A DNA stretch of 64,000 nucleotides, taken from the NCBI RefSeq assembly GCF_008386395.1, contig NZ_CP043761.1, positions 2,728,001 to 2,792,000 on the forward strand, in the 5' to 3' direction. This stretch comes from Paenibacillus sp. 37 (GTDB lineage: Bacteria; Bacillota; Bacilli; Paenibacillales; Paenibacillaceae). The position numbers and the translations under genes were made by a program. Shown here one piece after another: positions 32,674 through 42,146 of the stretch. The first letter of the stretch is position 1. Each line of letters opens with the position of its first letter. The notes beneath the pieces are model-generated. The model did not search any database, was not told where the DNA came from, and was given only the letters and a program-made list of their open reading frames with translations.

Positions 32674-33435
32674 ATGCTGGCAGCCGAGCGGTATGACCGA
32701 ATTGTGGAGATGGTGAATGTAAAGGGCAGTATGCGTGTATCCGAGCTTAGTGAGCGCTGCCGGGTGACGGAGGAAACCATCCGGCGTGACCTGGATCGGC
32801 TGGAACAGGCAGGACGACTACGCCGATCTCACGGTGGTGCAGTGAGTGTGAAGGAAGATCAACCGGAGATCCCTTACCGGATCAGGGAGACAACCCATGC
32901 GGAAGAGAAAAAGCGGATTGCACAAGCGGCTCTGGCGATGATTAATCCGGGTGATCGCATTCTGTTGGATGCGAGCACAACGGCAGGTTATATGGCAGCG
33001 AACATGCCGGATTTCCCGCTGACGGTTTTAACCAACTCGATTCAAATCGCCACTGAACTCAGCAGCCGTGACAAGGTTGAGGTCATCTCAACAGGGGGCC
33101 AGTTGGCATCTCGCTCGTTGTCTTTTGTTGGGCCGCTCGCGGAGCGTTCTCTGGAAACGTATCACGTGGATAAAATGTTCATGTCGTGCAAAGGTGTACA
33201 TCTCGAAGGTGGCGGAATCAGTGAATCCAATGAACTCCAGGCAAGGCTGAAGCAGAAGATGGTTGGCATATCCGATCAGGTCATCTTACTTGCCGATGCC
33301 AGTAAATTTGGTGTCCGTGCTTTTGCCCGAGTATCCGGGTTAAATGCAGTCCATACGATCGTTACCGATCAGCCATTGGAGGCTGAACAGACAGAACGTT
33401 TGAGCGGATACGACATAGGGATTATTACAGTTTAA
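32674..33435 (+). CDS. DeoR family transcriptional regulator next to rhaB
   Basis: A 253-residue regulator with a DeoR helix-turn-helix (residues 1-57, MRVSELSERCRVTEETIRRD) and a DeoRC sugar-phosphate sensor domain (LLDASTTAGYMA, VLTNSI, GGQLASRSL, SCKGVHL). It is closely similar along its whole length to the protein at 21703. The gap to rhaB is a single base, so it is co-transcribed and probably represses rhamnose genes, with rhamnulose 1-phosphate as likely inducer (inference). No ribosome binding site better than TGAGG is needed because of coupling. Confidence 0.9.
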   Translation: MLAAERYDRIVEMVNVKGSMRVSELSERCRVTEETIRRDLDRLEQAGRLRRSHGGAVSVKEDQPEIPYRIRETTHAEEKKRIAQAALAMINPGDRILLDASTTAGYMAANMPDFPLTVLTNSIQIATELSSRDKVEVISTGGQLASRSLSFVGPLAERSLETYHVDKMFMSCKGVHLEGGGISESNELQARLKQKMVGISDQVILLADASKFGVRAFARVSGLNAVHTIVTDQPLEAEQTERLSGYDIGIITV

Positions 33436-33460
33436 GCTTTTAGAATTTACTAATATAAAA

Positions 33461-33625
33461 TGAACTAAACATTTACACCAAACGGAGAGGACAGAAATAA
33501 CTTGAAGAAGCGAAGCGTGGCCTTTATCCCCGGATTTTACCCTTTAAAAAGTAAATTTAAAAATCTGGGGATAACAGCGATCGGAAGGTTATTCTGTCAT
33601 CGGAGTGTTCATTGTAAATATTCTT
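33461..33625 (+). repeat. Structured intergenic repeat, copy 2
   Basis: A 165-nt copy of the element at 28229. The ends pair as ATTTACA (33471-33477) with TGTAAAT (33613-33619), where copy 1 has ATTCACAC with GTGTGAAT, so the change is compensated. GACAGAA (33490-33496) pairs with TTCTGTC (33592-33598). A third helix joins TATCCCC (33525-33531) with GGGGATA (33567-33573) and GATTTT with AAAATC inside. It fills the gap between the DeoR gene and lutA. Confidence 0.7.
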
Positions 33626-33678
33626 ATTCAATATTTTTAGTCAATCATCTACTAATCAGTTAATAGGAGCGTGTAATT

Positions 33679-34407
33679 ATGAAGGTCTCCTTATTCATTA
33701 CCTGCCTCAGCGATGCCATCTATCCCCGAGTGGGGGAGGCCATGGTCAGATTGCTCGCCGCTCATGGCGTTCGGTTGGATTTTCCACCGGTTCAGACCTG
33801 CTGCGGTCAGCCTTCCTACAATAGCGGGTACTGGGATGAGACTCGGGTAGCGGCCAAGACAATTCTTGAAGCATTTGACGACAGTGATTTTGTGGTATGT
33901 CCTTCGGGATCGTGTACGTATATGATTCATCATTATCCCGAGCTGTTCGCGGATGAACCGGTGTGGCTGGAGAAGGCGAAACGATTGGAAGCCAAGGCCT
34001 ATGAATTCACTCAATTCCTCGTTCAGGTACTCGGGATAACCGATCTGGGCGCACATTTTCCGCACAAAGTAACCTATCATCCATCCTGTCATGGCAGCCG
34101 TCTGCTGGGTGTAAAGGATGAACCGATGGCATTGCTATCCCAAGTAAAGGGACTGGAATTGGTTCCACTGCCGTTTGCTGAGGATTGCTGCGGGTTTGGG
34201 GGTACGTTTGCCATTAAAATGTCCGATATTTCGGGAGCGATGGTGACGGAGAAAGTTGATCATGTCAAAGAGACCCAAGCCGAAGTGCTGGTTGGTCTGG
34301 ACATGGCCTGTCTGATGAATATCGCAGGTAATCTGCGTTATCGGAATGAACCGGTGCGTGTGATGCATCTGGCGGAACTACTGTATGAGGGGGTGCGAAC
34401 AGGATGA
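33679..34407 (+). CDS. lutA: Lactate utilization protein A
   Basis: A 242-residue (Fe-S)-binding protein of the L-lactate oxidation complex LutABC. Two CCG-type cysteine-rich domains are visible: TCCGQPSYNSG near residue 41 and DCCGFGGTF near residue 175, with HPSCHGSR between. These are typical of heterodisulfide-reductase-like and GlpC-like subunits. The length matches B. subtilis LutA. GGAG lies upstream of the ATG. Its stop overlaps the lutB start by 4 bp. No LutR or lactate permease is adjacent. Confidence 0.95.
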   Translation: MKVSLFITCLSDAIYPRVGEAMVRLLAAHGVRLDFPPVQTCCGQPSYNSGYWDETRVAAKTILEAFDDSDFVVCPSGSCTYMIHHYPELFADEPVWLEKAKRLEAKAYEFTQFLVQVLGITDLGAHFPHKVTYHPSCHGSRLLGVKDEPMALLSQVKGLELVPLPFAEDCCGFGGTFAIKMSDISGAMVTEKVDHVKETQAEVLVGLDMACLMNIAGNLRYRNEPVRVMHLAELLYEGVRTG

Positions 34408-35924
34408 GCCAACCGGGAGTTATGGATACGACGGTCAAAGAACGTGCCGGACTGGCCTTGAATGATGATTTTCTGCGTAAGGCGGTCAAATTCACAACAG
34501 AACGATTGCGTAACGGGAAGAAGTCGGCCTCAGAAGAACATGGAAACTGGGATGAATGGCGGGAACGTGGACGTCAGATTCGTCTGCATACGATTGCGCA
34601 TCTGGATTATTATCTGAATGAATTTGTGAATAACGCCCGTGCGAACGGGGTCCATATTCATTTTGCAGATACATCGGTAGAAGCAGCGGCGATTGCACTC
34701 GATATTGCGGCTCACAAACAGGCGTCTACAGTGGTAAAGTCCAAATCGATGGTGTCGGAGGAAGTACATCTGAATCATGTGCTGGAGTCGGCGGGCATTG
34801 AAGCTATCGAGACCGACCTGGGTGAATACATCATACAGTTGGCAGGCGAAGCCCCATCTCATATTGTCATTCCAGCCATCCATAAGAACCGCTATCAGAT
34901 TGCAGAGTTGTTATCGAAGGAAGCGGGTGAAATTCTGGAGCCGGACACAACGGTACTTGCCGGATTTGTTCGCAAAAAGCTGCGCGAGAAATTCCTTGAA
35001 GCAGATATCGGCATGACCGGCTGCAATTTTGCGATTGCAGAGACAGGTTCCATGGTTTTGTTCGAAAATGAAGGCAATGCCCGTATGGTATCCACTGTTC
35101 CAAAAACGCAGATTACACTGATGGGTATGGAGCGGATCATCCCGTCGTGGACGGATCTGGAGGTCATGGCAACCTTGTTGCCGCGTTCTGCAACAGGTCA
35201 GAAACTGACAATGTACATGTCAGGCATCACAGGTCCGCGTCGTACAGCGGATGCCGATGGACCAGATGAAATGCACATTATTATCGTGGACAACGGTCGA
35301 TCCTTACAGCTCGGTGATCCTGAATTCCAGGAGTTGCTGAATTGTATTCGCTGTGGTGCTTGTCTGAATGCTTGCCCGGTATATCGTCATATTGGAGGTC
35401 ATGCCTACGGCGGAACCTATAGTGGTCCGATTGGCGCGGTACTGACACCTGCACTCAATGGCAACATTGATGAATGGAACGATATTGCGGGTGCATCGAG
35501 TCTGTGCGGAGCCTGTTATGAAGCATGTCCAGTTAAAATTCCATTGCATGATATGCTCGTTTATCTACGCAGGCGTAAAGTGGAAGATGGCCATGGAAAC
35601 AAAATGGAAAGCATGGGCATGAAGGGATTTGCTGCCGTTGTATCCAATTCCAAACGTTTCAGTGCGGCCATACGTCTGGGACAGATCGGGCAGAAGGCAG
35701 TTGTGCGCAACAACGGCATTTCTCTCAAGCTGGGTCCACTCAAAGGCTGGAACAATTATCGGGTTGCGCCAAGTCTCGCCAAGAAATCCTTCCGGCAACA
35801 ATGGAACAAGCTGGATCAGGAACTGAACGAGGAGCAACAAGCCATGGATTCTTCCGTTCGCAGCCGTATGGAGCAGATTATTCGTGAACGAGAAGAAGGG
35901 GAGGGGAAGAAGCATGGTCACTGA
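34404..35924 (+). CDS. lutB: Lactate utilization protein B (iron-sulfur subunit)
   Basis: A 506-residue iron-sulfur protein. The LUD domain fills about residues 75-300 (GMTGCNFAIAETGSMVLFENE), followed by two 4Fe-4S motifs, CIRCGACLNACP (about residue 315) and CGACYEACP (about 370), and a C-terminal extension. LutB transfers electrons from L-lactate oxidation to the quinone pool together with LutA and LutC. The translation start is coupled to lutA by an ATGA overlap. Length and motif order are as in Bacillus LutB. Confidence 0.95.
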   Translation: MSQPGVMDTTVKERAGLALNDDFLRKAVKFTTERLRNGKKSASEEHGNWDEWRERGRQIRLHTIAHLDYYLNEFVNNARANGVHIHFADTSVEAAAIALDIAAHKQASTVVKSKSMVSEEVHLNHVLESAGIEAIETDLGEYIIQLAGEAPSHIVIPAIHKNRYQIAELLSKEAGEILEPDTTVLAGFVRKKLREKFLEADIGMTGCNFAIAETGSMVLFENEGNARMVSTVPKTQITLMGMERIIPSWTDLEVMATLLPRSATGQKLTMYMSGITGPRRTADADGPDEMHIIIVDNGRSLQLGDPEFQELLNCIRCGACLNACPVYRHIGGHAYGGTYSGPIGAVLTPALNGNIDEWNDIAGASSLCGACYEACPVKIPLHDMLVYLRRRKVEDGHGNKMESMGMKGFAAVVSNSKRFSAAIRLGQIGQKAVVRNNGISLKLGPLKGWNNYRVAPSLAKKSFRQQWNKLDQELNEEQQAMDSSVRSRMEQIIREREEGEGKKHGH

Positions 35925-36639
35925 ACATCAGCAATGGCTTGCACAATTGGAGAAGAAGTCCATTGAGAAACAGGAGCAGTTTATGAATGACATTGCTTCG
36001 AAATTGAGAAGACCAAGGCAACGCCAAGCGCCGACCCAACCCTTTCGGGGAGCACCCGACTTTTGGACTGAATTGGAATGGGATGAAGAGAAGCGTATTC
36101 AAGCATTTACGGATAACTTTGTAAGTGTAGGCGCCCACATTGCCCGGGTTCAGAACATGGAAGAAGTGTCTCAATTTATTGCTAACAAATCTCATGAACT
36201 GAGTGCCAAATACATCATTCGTCAGAATGAAAAGGCATTACAGGATCTCGGATTGGAAGAGCAGCTTCCCGATGTGCAGATCTCAGTCTGGAATAGTCAA
36301 GCCGATGAGAACTGGAAGGTTCGTGCAGCTGAGGCTGATATCGGTGTGGTCATGGCGGATTATGCAACAGCATACACAGGCTCGGTTACTGTACTTTCTT
36401 CACCGGAAAAAGGTCGCTCGGTTAGTCTGTTGCCTACGGTACTCATCATCATTATTCCAGTAGACCGACTGTACACCAGACTGGGGGAGACGCTGGATCG
36501 ATTTGACGAAGCGGGAAGAGAGAATCTTCCGGCAGGTATCCACTTTATTTCAGGGCCAAGCCGATCTTCCGATATTGAAAATGATTTAACCATTGGGGTA
36601 CACGGACCAGGCATTGTATATGGTTTAATTATGGGTTAA
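35914..36639 (+). CDS. lutC: Lactate utilization protein C
   Basis: A 241-residue LUD-domain protein, third component of the lactate oxidation complex. Visible family features are ADIGVVMADYATAYTGSV, LPTVLIIIIPVDRLY and the C-terminal GPSRSSDIENDLTIGVHGPG. It has no cysteine cluster, as usual for LutC. The ATG at 35914 has GGGGAGGGGAAG directly upstream and overlaps the end of lutB by 11 bp. A terminator at 36677 closes the operon. Confidence 0.95.
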   Translation: MVTEHQQWLAQLEKKSIEKQEQFMNDIASKLRRPRQRQAPTQPFRGAPDFWTELEWDEEKRIQAFTDNFVSVGAHIARVQNMEEVSQFIANKSHELSAKYIIRQNEKALQDLGLEEQLPDVQISVWNSQADENWKVRAAEADIGVVMADYATAYTGSVTVLSSPEKGRSVSLLPTVLIIIIPVDRLYTRLGETLDRFDEAGRENLPAGIHFISGPSRSSDIENDLTIGVHGPGIVYGLIMG

Positions 36640-36676
36640 CGGTGTGCTGAGTGTGATGGCACATTATGATTTTGAT

Positions 36677-36720
36677 AACTGTCCAAGATGCAGTATTTGA
36701 CTGCTGAGGGCAGTTTTTTT
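36677..36720 (+). terminator. Terminator of lutABC
   Basis: AACTGTCC (36677-36684) pairs with GGGCAGTT (36708-36715), with an inner GCAGT/ACTGC stem, followed by a T-run. Confidence 0.8.
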
Positions 36721-36752
36721 ATTTGGTCTATTATAGTTAAAAACTATTAAAA

Positions 36753-36798
36753 TTATATTAATTATATATTTCACCTATTAATAGGGTGGGTGTATAAT
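36753..36798 (+). promoter_or_regulatory. PerR-like box and sigma-A promoter of the GPx gene
   Basis: TTATATT-A-ATTATAT (36753-36767) matches the PerR consensus TTATAAT-N-ATTATAA with two mismatches. It ends just before a -35 TTCACC (36770-36775), which is 17 bases from a perfect -10 TATAAT (36793-36798). A TTCTC/GAGAA hairpin lies in the leader. The region is AT-rich, so the box is only a candidate. Confidence 0.5.
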
Positions 36799-36856
36799 TC
36801 TTCTCAAAGAGAGAATTGATGTGAGATACAAAAGTGAAAGAGGAGGATGAATACAG

Positions 36857-37411
36857 ATGAGTATATTTTCTTACCAAGTTCCGTTTATGGAGGGACACAA
36901 CGGTGATTTTGCTGCTTTTAAAGGGAAGGTTCTGCTTATTGTGAATACAGCAAGTCGGTGCAGCTACTCCCGGCAATTCAGTGAACTTCAGCAGATGTAT
37001 GAGAAATATGGTGATCAGGGGCTGGAGATTCTGGCGTTTCCATGCAACCAGTTTAACGAGAAAGAACCTGGCAGTAGCGTTGAGATTGCCGAGTATTGCA
37101 GGAGTCAGTTTCAGATCTCCTTTCCGATCCTCGAGAAGGTTGAGGTCGTTGGGCAATTCATGCATCCTTTGTTCCGTTATCTGATTGAAGAAGCGCCATT
37201 TCAAGGTTATGATCTGGACACGAAAGAAGGACAGTGGATGGACACCTTTGTGAAGGAGAAGCATCCAGAATTGTACCAAGGAGACGGGATCAAATGGAAT
37301 TTCACCAAATTCCTGGTTGACCGCAGCGGGAACGTCCATGGCCGTTATGAAACGACAGTTGCTCCATTAGAGATGGAGTCGGCTATTCAGATTCTGTTAA
37401 AGAAATCATAA
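36857..37411 (+). CDS. Glutathione peroxidase family protein (BsaA-like)
   Basis: A 184-residue thiol peroxidase of the GPx family, with Cys in place of selenocysteine. The peroxidatic region is VNTASRCSYSRQF, where the usual motif is ASKCGFTPQ. The second conserved region is FPCNQFNEKEPG and the third is WNFTKFLVDRSGN. It is about 25 residues longer than B. subtilis BsaA because of an insert (about residues 115-138, around EGQWMDTFVKEKHPELYQG). Bacterial members generally use thioredoxin. It is cytosolic, AGGAGG precedes the ATG, and its promoter has a PerR-like box. Confidence 0.9.
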   Translation: MSIFSYQVPFMEGHNGDFAAFKGKVLLIVNTASRCSYSRQFSELQQMYEKYGDQGLEILAFPCNQFNEKEPGSSVEIAEYCRSQFQISFPILEKVEVVGQFMHPLFRYLIEEAPFQGYDLDTKEGQWMDTFVKEKHPELYQGDGIKWNFTKFLVDRSGNVHGRYETTVAPLEMESAIQILLKKS

Positions 37412-37490
37412 GTATATCTTAATCCCTGTCCTGAGGTCCTATGACTTTGGGACTGTTGAAGATTAGAACTGGAAATGTTAGGGTAAAAGA

Positions 37491-37578
37491 AGATAACGAA
37501 GTCCTCCATTTTTTTTATTCAAAAATGACCAATATACCATTTCAGTCAGTTGGTTCTTTGTTGGCTTTATCGTTATCT
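37491..37578 (+). promoter_or_regulatory. Widely spaced inverted repeat upstream of the CYP102 gene
   Basis: AGATAACGA (37491-37499) and TCGTTATCT (37570-37578) are perfect 9-bp inverted copies 70 bases apart in the 299-bp gap before the P450 gene. They could be paired repressor sites. There is no gene in the gap and no obvious promoter match. Confidence 0.35.
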
Positions 37579-37710
37579 GGATGAAATGTGAAAAAGTGCA
37601 AAAAATAACTTGAATCTGTTGATCTGAAGAGTAAGTGTAATCGCGTCTGTAAATCAAGTCATTATTTTGTAGTTGTAGAACTCTTAACTTGGAAAGAAGG
37701 AGTGAGTGTC

Positions 37711-40700
37711 ATGCCACCAATTTCAGTGCCTCAACCAAAAACATTTGGCCCACTGGGCAATTTGCCGCAATTGAACTTTGAAGAGCCGGTGCAGTCCCTG
37801 GTGAAACTGGCTGAAGAATATGGACCGATCTTTCGTATGGAGTACCCCGGGCGAAGTGAATTGTATATTTCCGGTCACAAACTGGTCGCCGAGGTAACGG
37901 ATGAATCCAAATTCGACAAACGTGTGTGGGCACCCCTTGCGAAGGTTCGTGCTTTTGCAGGAGATGGGCTATTTACGAGTTGGACCGAGGAGCCGAATTG
38001 GAAAAAAGCCCATAACGTACTGCTGCCAAGTTTCAGTCAACGTGCCATGCAGGGATATCACAACAAAATGATTGATCTGGCTGTGCAGCTGGTTCAGAAA
38101 TGGTCACGATTGAACCCGGATGAGACGGTTAACGTTCCGGATGATATGACACGTCTTACGCTCGACACGATTGGACTCTGTGGGTTCAACTATCGGTTTA
38201 ATAGCTTCTACCGGGAAGAACCACATCCATTCATTACGAGTATGGTCCGTGCATTGGATGAATCCATGAGTTCATTGCAGCGACTGCGTCTGCAAGACAA
38301 GCTGATGATCACCAAAAAGAAACAGTTTGAACAGGATATCCGTTCCATGTTCTCTTTGGTGGATCACATTATTGCCGAGCGTAAAGAGAAACCGCAGGAA
38401 GGCGCAGATGATCTGTTGTCCCACATGCTCAGCGGCAAGGACCCGGAGACAGGAGAAACGCTGGATGATGAGAATATCCGTTATCAGATTATTACATTCC
38501 TGATTGCTGGACATGAGACCACAAGTGGACTGTTATCCTTCGCCGTTTATTATCTGATGAAGAATCCGGATACGCTGGCTAAAGCTCAAGCTGAGGTGGA
38601 TCAGATTCTGAAAGATCCGGTTCCCACGTACAACCAGGTTCGCAATCTGAAGTACGTTCGTATGGTTTTGAATGAAGCCTTGCGGTTGTGGCCGACGGCC
38701 CCGGCATTTTCTCTGTATGCAAAAGAGGACACGGTACTTGCGGGTCAATATCCTTTGCAAAAAGGAGACAGCGTCAGTGTACTTATTCCCAAGCTGCATC
38801 GTGACCGCGAAGCCTGGGGAGACGATGTAGAGGAATTCCGCCCGGAACGGTTCGAAGATCCGAGCAAAGTGCCGCATGATGCCTATAAACCTTTTGGTAA
38901 CGGTCAACGGGCCTGCATTGGTCAGCAGTTTGCACTTCAGGAAGCAACGCTGGTACTGGGGATGGTGTTGAAGCATTTTGACTTCATCGATCATTCCGAT
39001 TATCAGTTAAAGGTGAAAGAAACGCTGACGCTCAAACCGGATAACTTCACCATTCGTGTACGTGCGCGTGGGGGGCAGCCAGTCATGGCCGTTCCGGGTG
39101 TAGCGGTCGAAGAACCAAAGCCGGTTGCCAAAAGAACAGAGCCGGATGCGGCCAATGCCCATCACACACCAATGCTTGTTCTGTACGGTTCCAATCTGGG
39201 TACAGCCGAAGGCATTGCACGTGAAATTGCCGATACCGCCAGATACCAGGGTTTCCGCAGTGAGGTCGCTGCGCTGGATGATCGTGTTGGCAAACTGCCA
39301 AAGGAGGGTGCCGTCATTATTGTCAGTGCATCCTATAACGGTCAGCCGCCAAGTAATGCCAAGATGTTTGTCGAGTGGATTGAACACGCCGATGCCAATG
39401 AATTCAAAGGTGTGCGTTTCGCCGTACTTGGATGCGGTGACCACAACTGGGCCAGCACCTATCAGCGTATTCCGCGTTTAATCGATGAACAGTTATCTTC
39501 CAGAGGAGCAGAGCGGTTATCACCGCTGGGTGAGTCAGATGCCAGTGGAGATTTCGAGAAACAGGTGGGGGATTGGACAGAGCAATTATGGCCGGATCTC
39601 GCACGAACGATGGGACTGAAACTGAACACAAGCTCCAATAGCGAACGCAGTTCACTATCTGTACAGTTTGTCAGTGGGCTCGCCGTAACACCGCTTGCGG
39701 ATACGTATGATGCTCATGTGGCAGAAGTGCTCGAGAACAGGGAGCTTCACGACGCGGGCAGTGAACGCAGCACACGTCACCTGGAGATCAAATTGCCTGA
39801 AGGCATAACCTACAAGGAAGGGGATCACCTGGGCATTCTGCCGCAGAATCCACCGGAACTTGTGGAACGTGTACTTCGTCGATACGGGTTTACCGGAACG
39901 GAGCATCTCGTTCTGGATGCATCCGGTCGGAGTGCCGCACATCTACCATTGCATCAACCGGTTAACCTGTATGATCTGCTCAGTCATAGCGTCGAGCTTC
40001 AGGAGGCGGCAACTCGTGCGCAGTTGAGAGAAATGGCAGCATACACCGTATGTCCACCGCATAAGAAGGAACTTGAAGCGCTGCTTGATGAATCTGTGTA
40101 TATGGATGAAGTGCGGAATAAACGGATCTCCATGCTGGATTATCTGGTGAAATATGAGGCATGTGAACTGCCGTTTGAGCGTTTCCTTGAATTACTGCCT
40201 TCATTAAAAGCCAGATATTATTCGATCTCCAGTTCACCGCGTGTGCAACCCGATCAAGCGAGTATTACGGTCAGTGTTGTGCGTGCCCCGGCATGGAGTG
40301 GACAGGGAGAATACAGAGGTATTGCGTCCAACTATCTGGCTAACCTGAAGTCGGGTGACGAGATCGTGATGTTCACGCGGACACCGGAATCCGGGTTCCA
40401 ACTGCCGGAGGATACACAGGTTCCCGTCATCATGGTAGGCCCGGGTACAGGGGTTGCTCCATTCCGAGGTTTCTTGCAGGCAAGGCATGTATTGAAGGAA
40501 CAAGGTCAAGAGGTTGGCGAAGCCCATCTGTACTTTGGATGCCGGAATCCCGAGCATGATTATCTGTACAAAAATGAATTGGAAGCAGCCCAGCAAGAAG
40601 GGCTTGTGAAGCTTCATACGGCCTTCTCCCGTGTAGACGGGGAGGAGAAATGTTATGTACAGCATCTGATGAGAGACGATGCTCAGCATCTGATTCCTTT

Positions 40701-40884
40701 GTTTGAAGAGGGTGCGCATCTGTATATCTGCGGTGATGGCAGCAAGATGGCACCTGATGTGGAAGCTACACTCCAGCAGGCATACGCTGATATTCATGGC
40801 AAGTCCGCGAAGGAAGCAGAAGATTGGCTCAATCAGCTTCAGCAGGAAGGTCGTTATGCCAAGGATGTATGGACAGGAATCTGA
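37711..40884 (+). CDS. Bifunctional cytochrome P450/NADPH-P450 reductase (CYP102A type)
   Basis: A 1057-residue self-sufficient fatty-acid hydroxylase like P450 BM3. The P450 domain (about 1-460) has the I-helix AGHETTSG and the haem-ligand loop [11 protein letters not shown] with Cys402 (Cys400 in BM3). The FMN flavodoxin-like domain begins near residue 485 ([15 protein letters not shown]), and the FAD/NADPH reductase domain follows ([29 protein letters not shown]). AAGGAG lies 8 bases before the ATG at 37711. No TetR-type regulator adjoins, unlike the classical CYP102A1 and CYP102A2 loci. It is monocistronic with a strong terminator. Confidence 0.97.
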   Translation: MPPISVPQPKTFGPLGNLPQLNFEEPVQSLVKLAEEYGPIFRMEYPGRSELYISGHKLVAEVTDESKFDKRVWAPLAKVRAFAGDGLFTSWTEEPNWKKAHNVLLPSFSQRAMQGYHNKMIDLAVQLVQKWSRLNPDETVNVPDDMTRLTLDTIGLCGFNYRFNSFYREEPHPFITSMVRALDESMSSLQRLRLQDKLMITKKKQFEQDIRSMFSLVDHIIAERKEKPQEGADDLLSHMLSGKDPETGETLDDENIRYQIITFLIAGHETTSGLLSFAVYYLMKNPDTLAKAQAEVDQILKDPVPTYNQVRNLKYVRMVLNEALRLWPTAPAFSLYAKEDTVLAGQYPLQKGDSVSVLIPKLHRDREAWGDDVEEFRPERFEDPSKVPHDAYKPFGNGQRACIGQQFALQEATLVLGMVLKHFDFIDHSDYQLKVKETLTLKPDNFTIRVRARGGQPVMAVPGVAVEEPKPVAKRTEPDAANAHHTPMLVLYGSNLGTAEGIAREIADTARYQGFRSEVAALDDRVGKLPKEGAVIIVSASYNGQPPSNAKMFVEWIEHADANEFKGVRFAVLGCGDHNWASTYQRIPRLIDEQLSSRGAERLSPLGESDASGDFEKQVGDWTEQLWPDLARTMGLKLNTSSNSERSSLSVQFVSGLAVTPLADTYDAHVAEVLENRELHDAGSERSTRHLEIKLPEGITYKEGDHLGILPQNPPELVERVLRRYGFTGTEHLVLDASGRSAAHLPLHQPVNLYDLLSHSVELQEAATRAQLREMAAYTVCPPHKKELEALLDESVYMDEVRNKRISMLDYLVKYEACELPFERFLELLPSLKARYYSISSSPRVQPDQASITVSVVRAPAWSGQGEYRGIASNYLANLKSGDEIVMFTRTPESGFQLPEDTQVPVIMVGPGTGVAPFRGFLQARHVLKEQGQEVGEAHLYFGCRNPEHDYLYKNELEAAQQEGLVKLHTAFSRVDGEEKCYVQHLMRDDAQHLIPLFEEGAHLYICGDGSKMAPDVEATLQQAYADIHGKSAKEAEDWLNQLQQEGRYAKDVWTGI

Positions 40885-40924
40885 TGTACACATGTGAAGG
40901 GTCAGCTTGATCCTTAACTGGCTG

Positions 40925-40966
40925 AGCGGTGAGATACAGAAGCAGTTCTGTTCTCACCGCTTTTTG
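40925..40966 (+). terminator. Terminator after the CYP102 gene
   Basis: AGCGGTGAGA (40925-40934) pairs with TCTCACCGCT (40952-40961), an inner ACAGAA/TTCTGT stem extends the hairpin, and TTTT follows. Confidence 0.88.
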
Positions 40967-41083
40967 ACATAAAATGATTCTTCAGCAGATGAGTGGTTGC
41001 ATGGGTTATAATTATATATTGGAAGGGAGCACCCGTATGCAGACATTTGGGAACCATTGTATGGCTTGCGAAAAGAACCAGCT

Positions 41084-41506
41084 TTACTTCCGCCTGCAAG
41101 GCCGTTTCAGGTTTTTTCTTCCGGTGGTTGGCCGATAGATCGACTCGATGCTGGAAAGAGGAAATAAAATACGGGAAGGGACTCTGCCTTTTCCCTGAAG
41201 TTCAAGATAATCCAGTCCCACGCCCACCAGTCTGATATTGTTAAATGCATTCCTGGAAGGGAAAGTCGTGCGGATTCCCACTCGGACGCCTCGCCGTGTT
41301 CGAGGAATATCGAATACCCGAATGGAATTCAGACTAAGTGGAATGAATAACTGACGGTTTACTTTGATAAACTGCCTTGGATAGACACGACGAATACGTC
41401 CCGGTTCCAGCCCGGATAGTGGAGTATTCAGTTCTGCAAGGTGCCCCTGGAGTTGTGCCAGGCGCTGCTGAAGTGTTTTTCCAGTATGGAGATGCTGCCA
41501 GCTCAT
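41084..41506 (-). CDS. Hypothetical protein, basic, all-beta character
   Basis: A 140-residue basic protein. The N-terminal part has a short predicted coiled coil (LQQRLAQLQGHLAELN), and the rest looks beta-rich with IRVFDIPRTRRGVRVGIRTT, LVGVGLDYLEL and ILFPLSSIESIYRP. The VGxDYLEL plus final Ile-rich strand recalls DUF2642-type spore-coat proteins, but this is a weak analogy. The start at 41506 has GGAGG 7 bases upstream on the minus strand. It lies alone between the CYP102 terminator and a divergent plus-strand gene. Confidence 0.7.
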   Translation of the reverse strand: MSWQHLHTGKTLQQRLAQLQGHLAELNTPLSGLEPGRIRRVYPRQFIKVNRQLFIPLSLNSIRVFDIPRTRRGVRVGIRTTFPSRNAFNNIRLVGVGLDYLELQGKGRVPSRILFPLSSIESIYRPTTGRKNLKRPCRRK

Positions 41507-41630
41507 AAGTATTCCTCCGTTCGCCATTTGTACCTAGTATATGAAGGAACGGGGTAGGAAGGTGTACGTTTGATAGCCCATGTTCGTTACGGCTAACGGG
41601 GTTTCATTTTATAATAGAGGAGTGATTCAA

Positions 41631-41975
41631 ATGATCGTAGAGATGTATAAAGACCTCATTCAGGATGAGCGTGGCAATTATTATCTGGCAGTACAGATGG
41701 ATGGCAATGAGCTTACACTCGTTAATGCATTCGTCGAAGCGGCATTCACACCTGAACTGATCTACAATGAAGAGTTCCGTGCCAAGCATAAGGAGATGGA
41801 AGGCGGGTTTGTAGGCAAAATTGCGATGGACCTGCTAAGGCACGATGTGGTCATGGGGATGAAGCAAATCGACCGAAAACTGTTGAACCTGTCAGAAGTT
41901 GAGCAGCAGTTCACGGTAAATTATATTGATACGATTGAATTTTATCGTCATCCGGCGTGGCAACGGAAGATGTAA
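41631..41975 (+). CDS. Hypothetical cytosolic protein
   Basis: A 114-residue acidic protein with no signal peptide or membrane segment and no family I recognise. It begins MIVEMYKDLIQDERGNYYLAV (given in part) and has a helical C-terminal half. GAGGAG lies 8 bases before the ATG at 41631, and a -10-like TATAAT is at about 41612. It is bounded by a bidirectional terminator at 42088. Confidence 0.65.
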   Translation: MIVEMYKDLIQDERGNYYLAVQMDGNELTLVNAFVEAAFTPELIYNEEFRAKHKEMEGGFVGKIAMDLLRHDVVMGMKQIDRKLLNLSEVEQQFTVNYIDTIEFYRHPAWQRKM

Positions 41976-42087
41976 GGTAAACTCATCTCCTCTGTAACCA
42001 GAGCGAGAATGATTTCCGCAGTGGTAGTCAATTTCTATCTTGTGTCCTTATGAATAAGAAATAAAGAAATGTAAACGCGCAAAAGGG

Positions 42088-42137
42088 AAAAGCGCAAGTG
42101 CAGGGGCAGTAAACCTCCGCAACTTGCGCTTTTTGCA
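42088..42137. terminator. Bidirectional terminator between convergent genes
   Basis: AAAAGCGCAAGT (42088-42099) pairs perfectly with ACTTGCGCTTTT (42122-42133), A- and T-runs on both sides. It serves both the 41631 gene and the minus-strand sugar operon. Confidence 0.85.
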
Positions 42138-42146
42138 TACAAACCA

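Noticed and set aside
36731..36750. TTATAGTT/AACTAT inverted repeat as a second operator of the GPx gene
   Set aside because: It lies in a very AT-rich stretch where such repeats are expected by chance, upstream of the better PerR-like site.
40234..40893. 219-codon minus-strand frame opposite the P450 reductase domain
   Set aside because: It is a shadow of the CYP102A reading frame, with Cys/His-rich composition.
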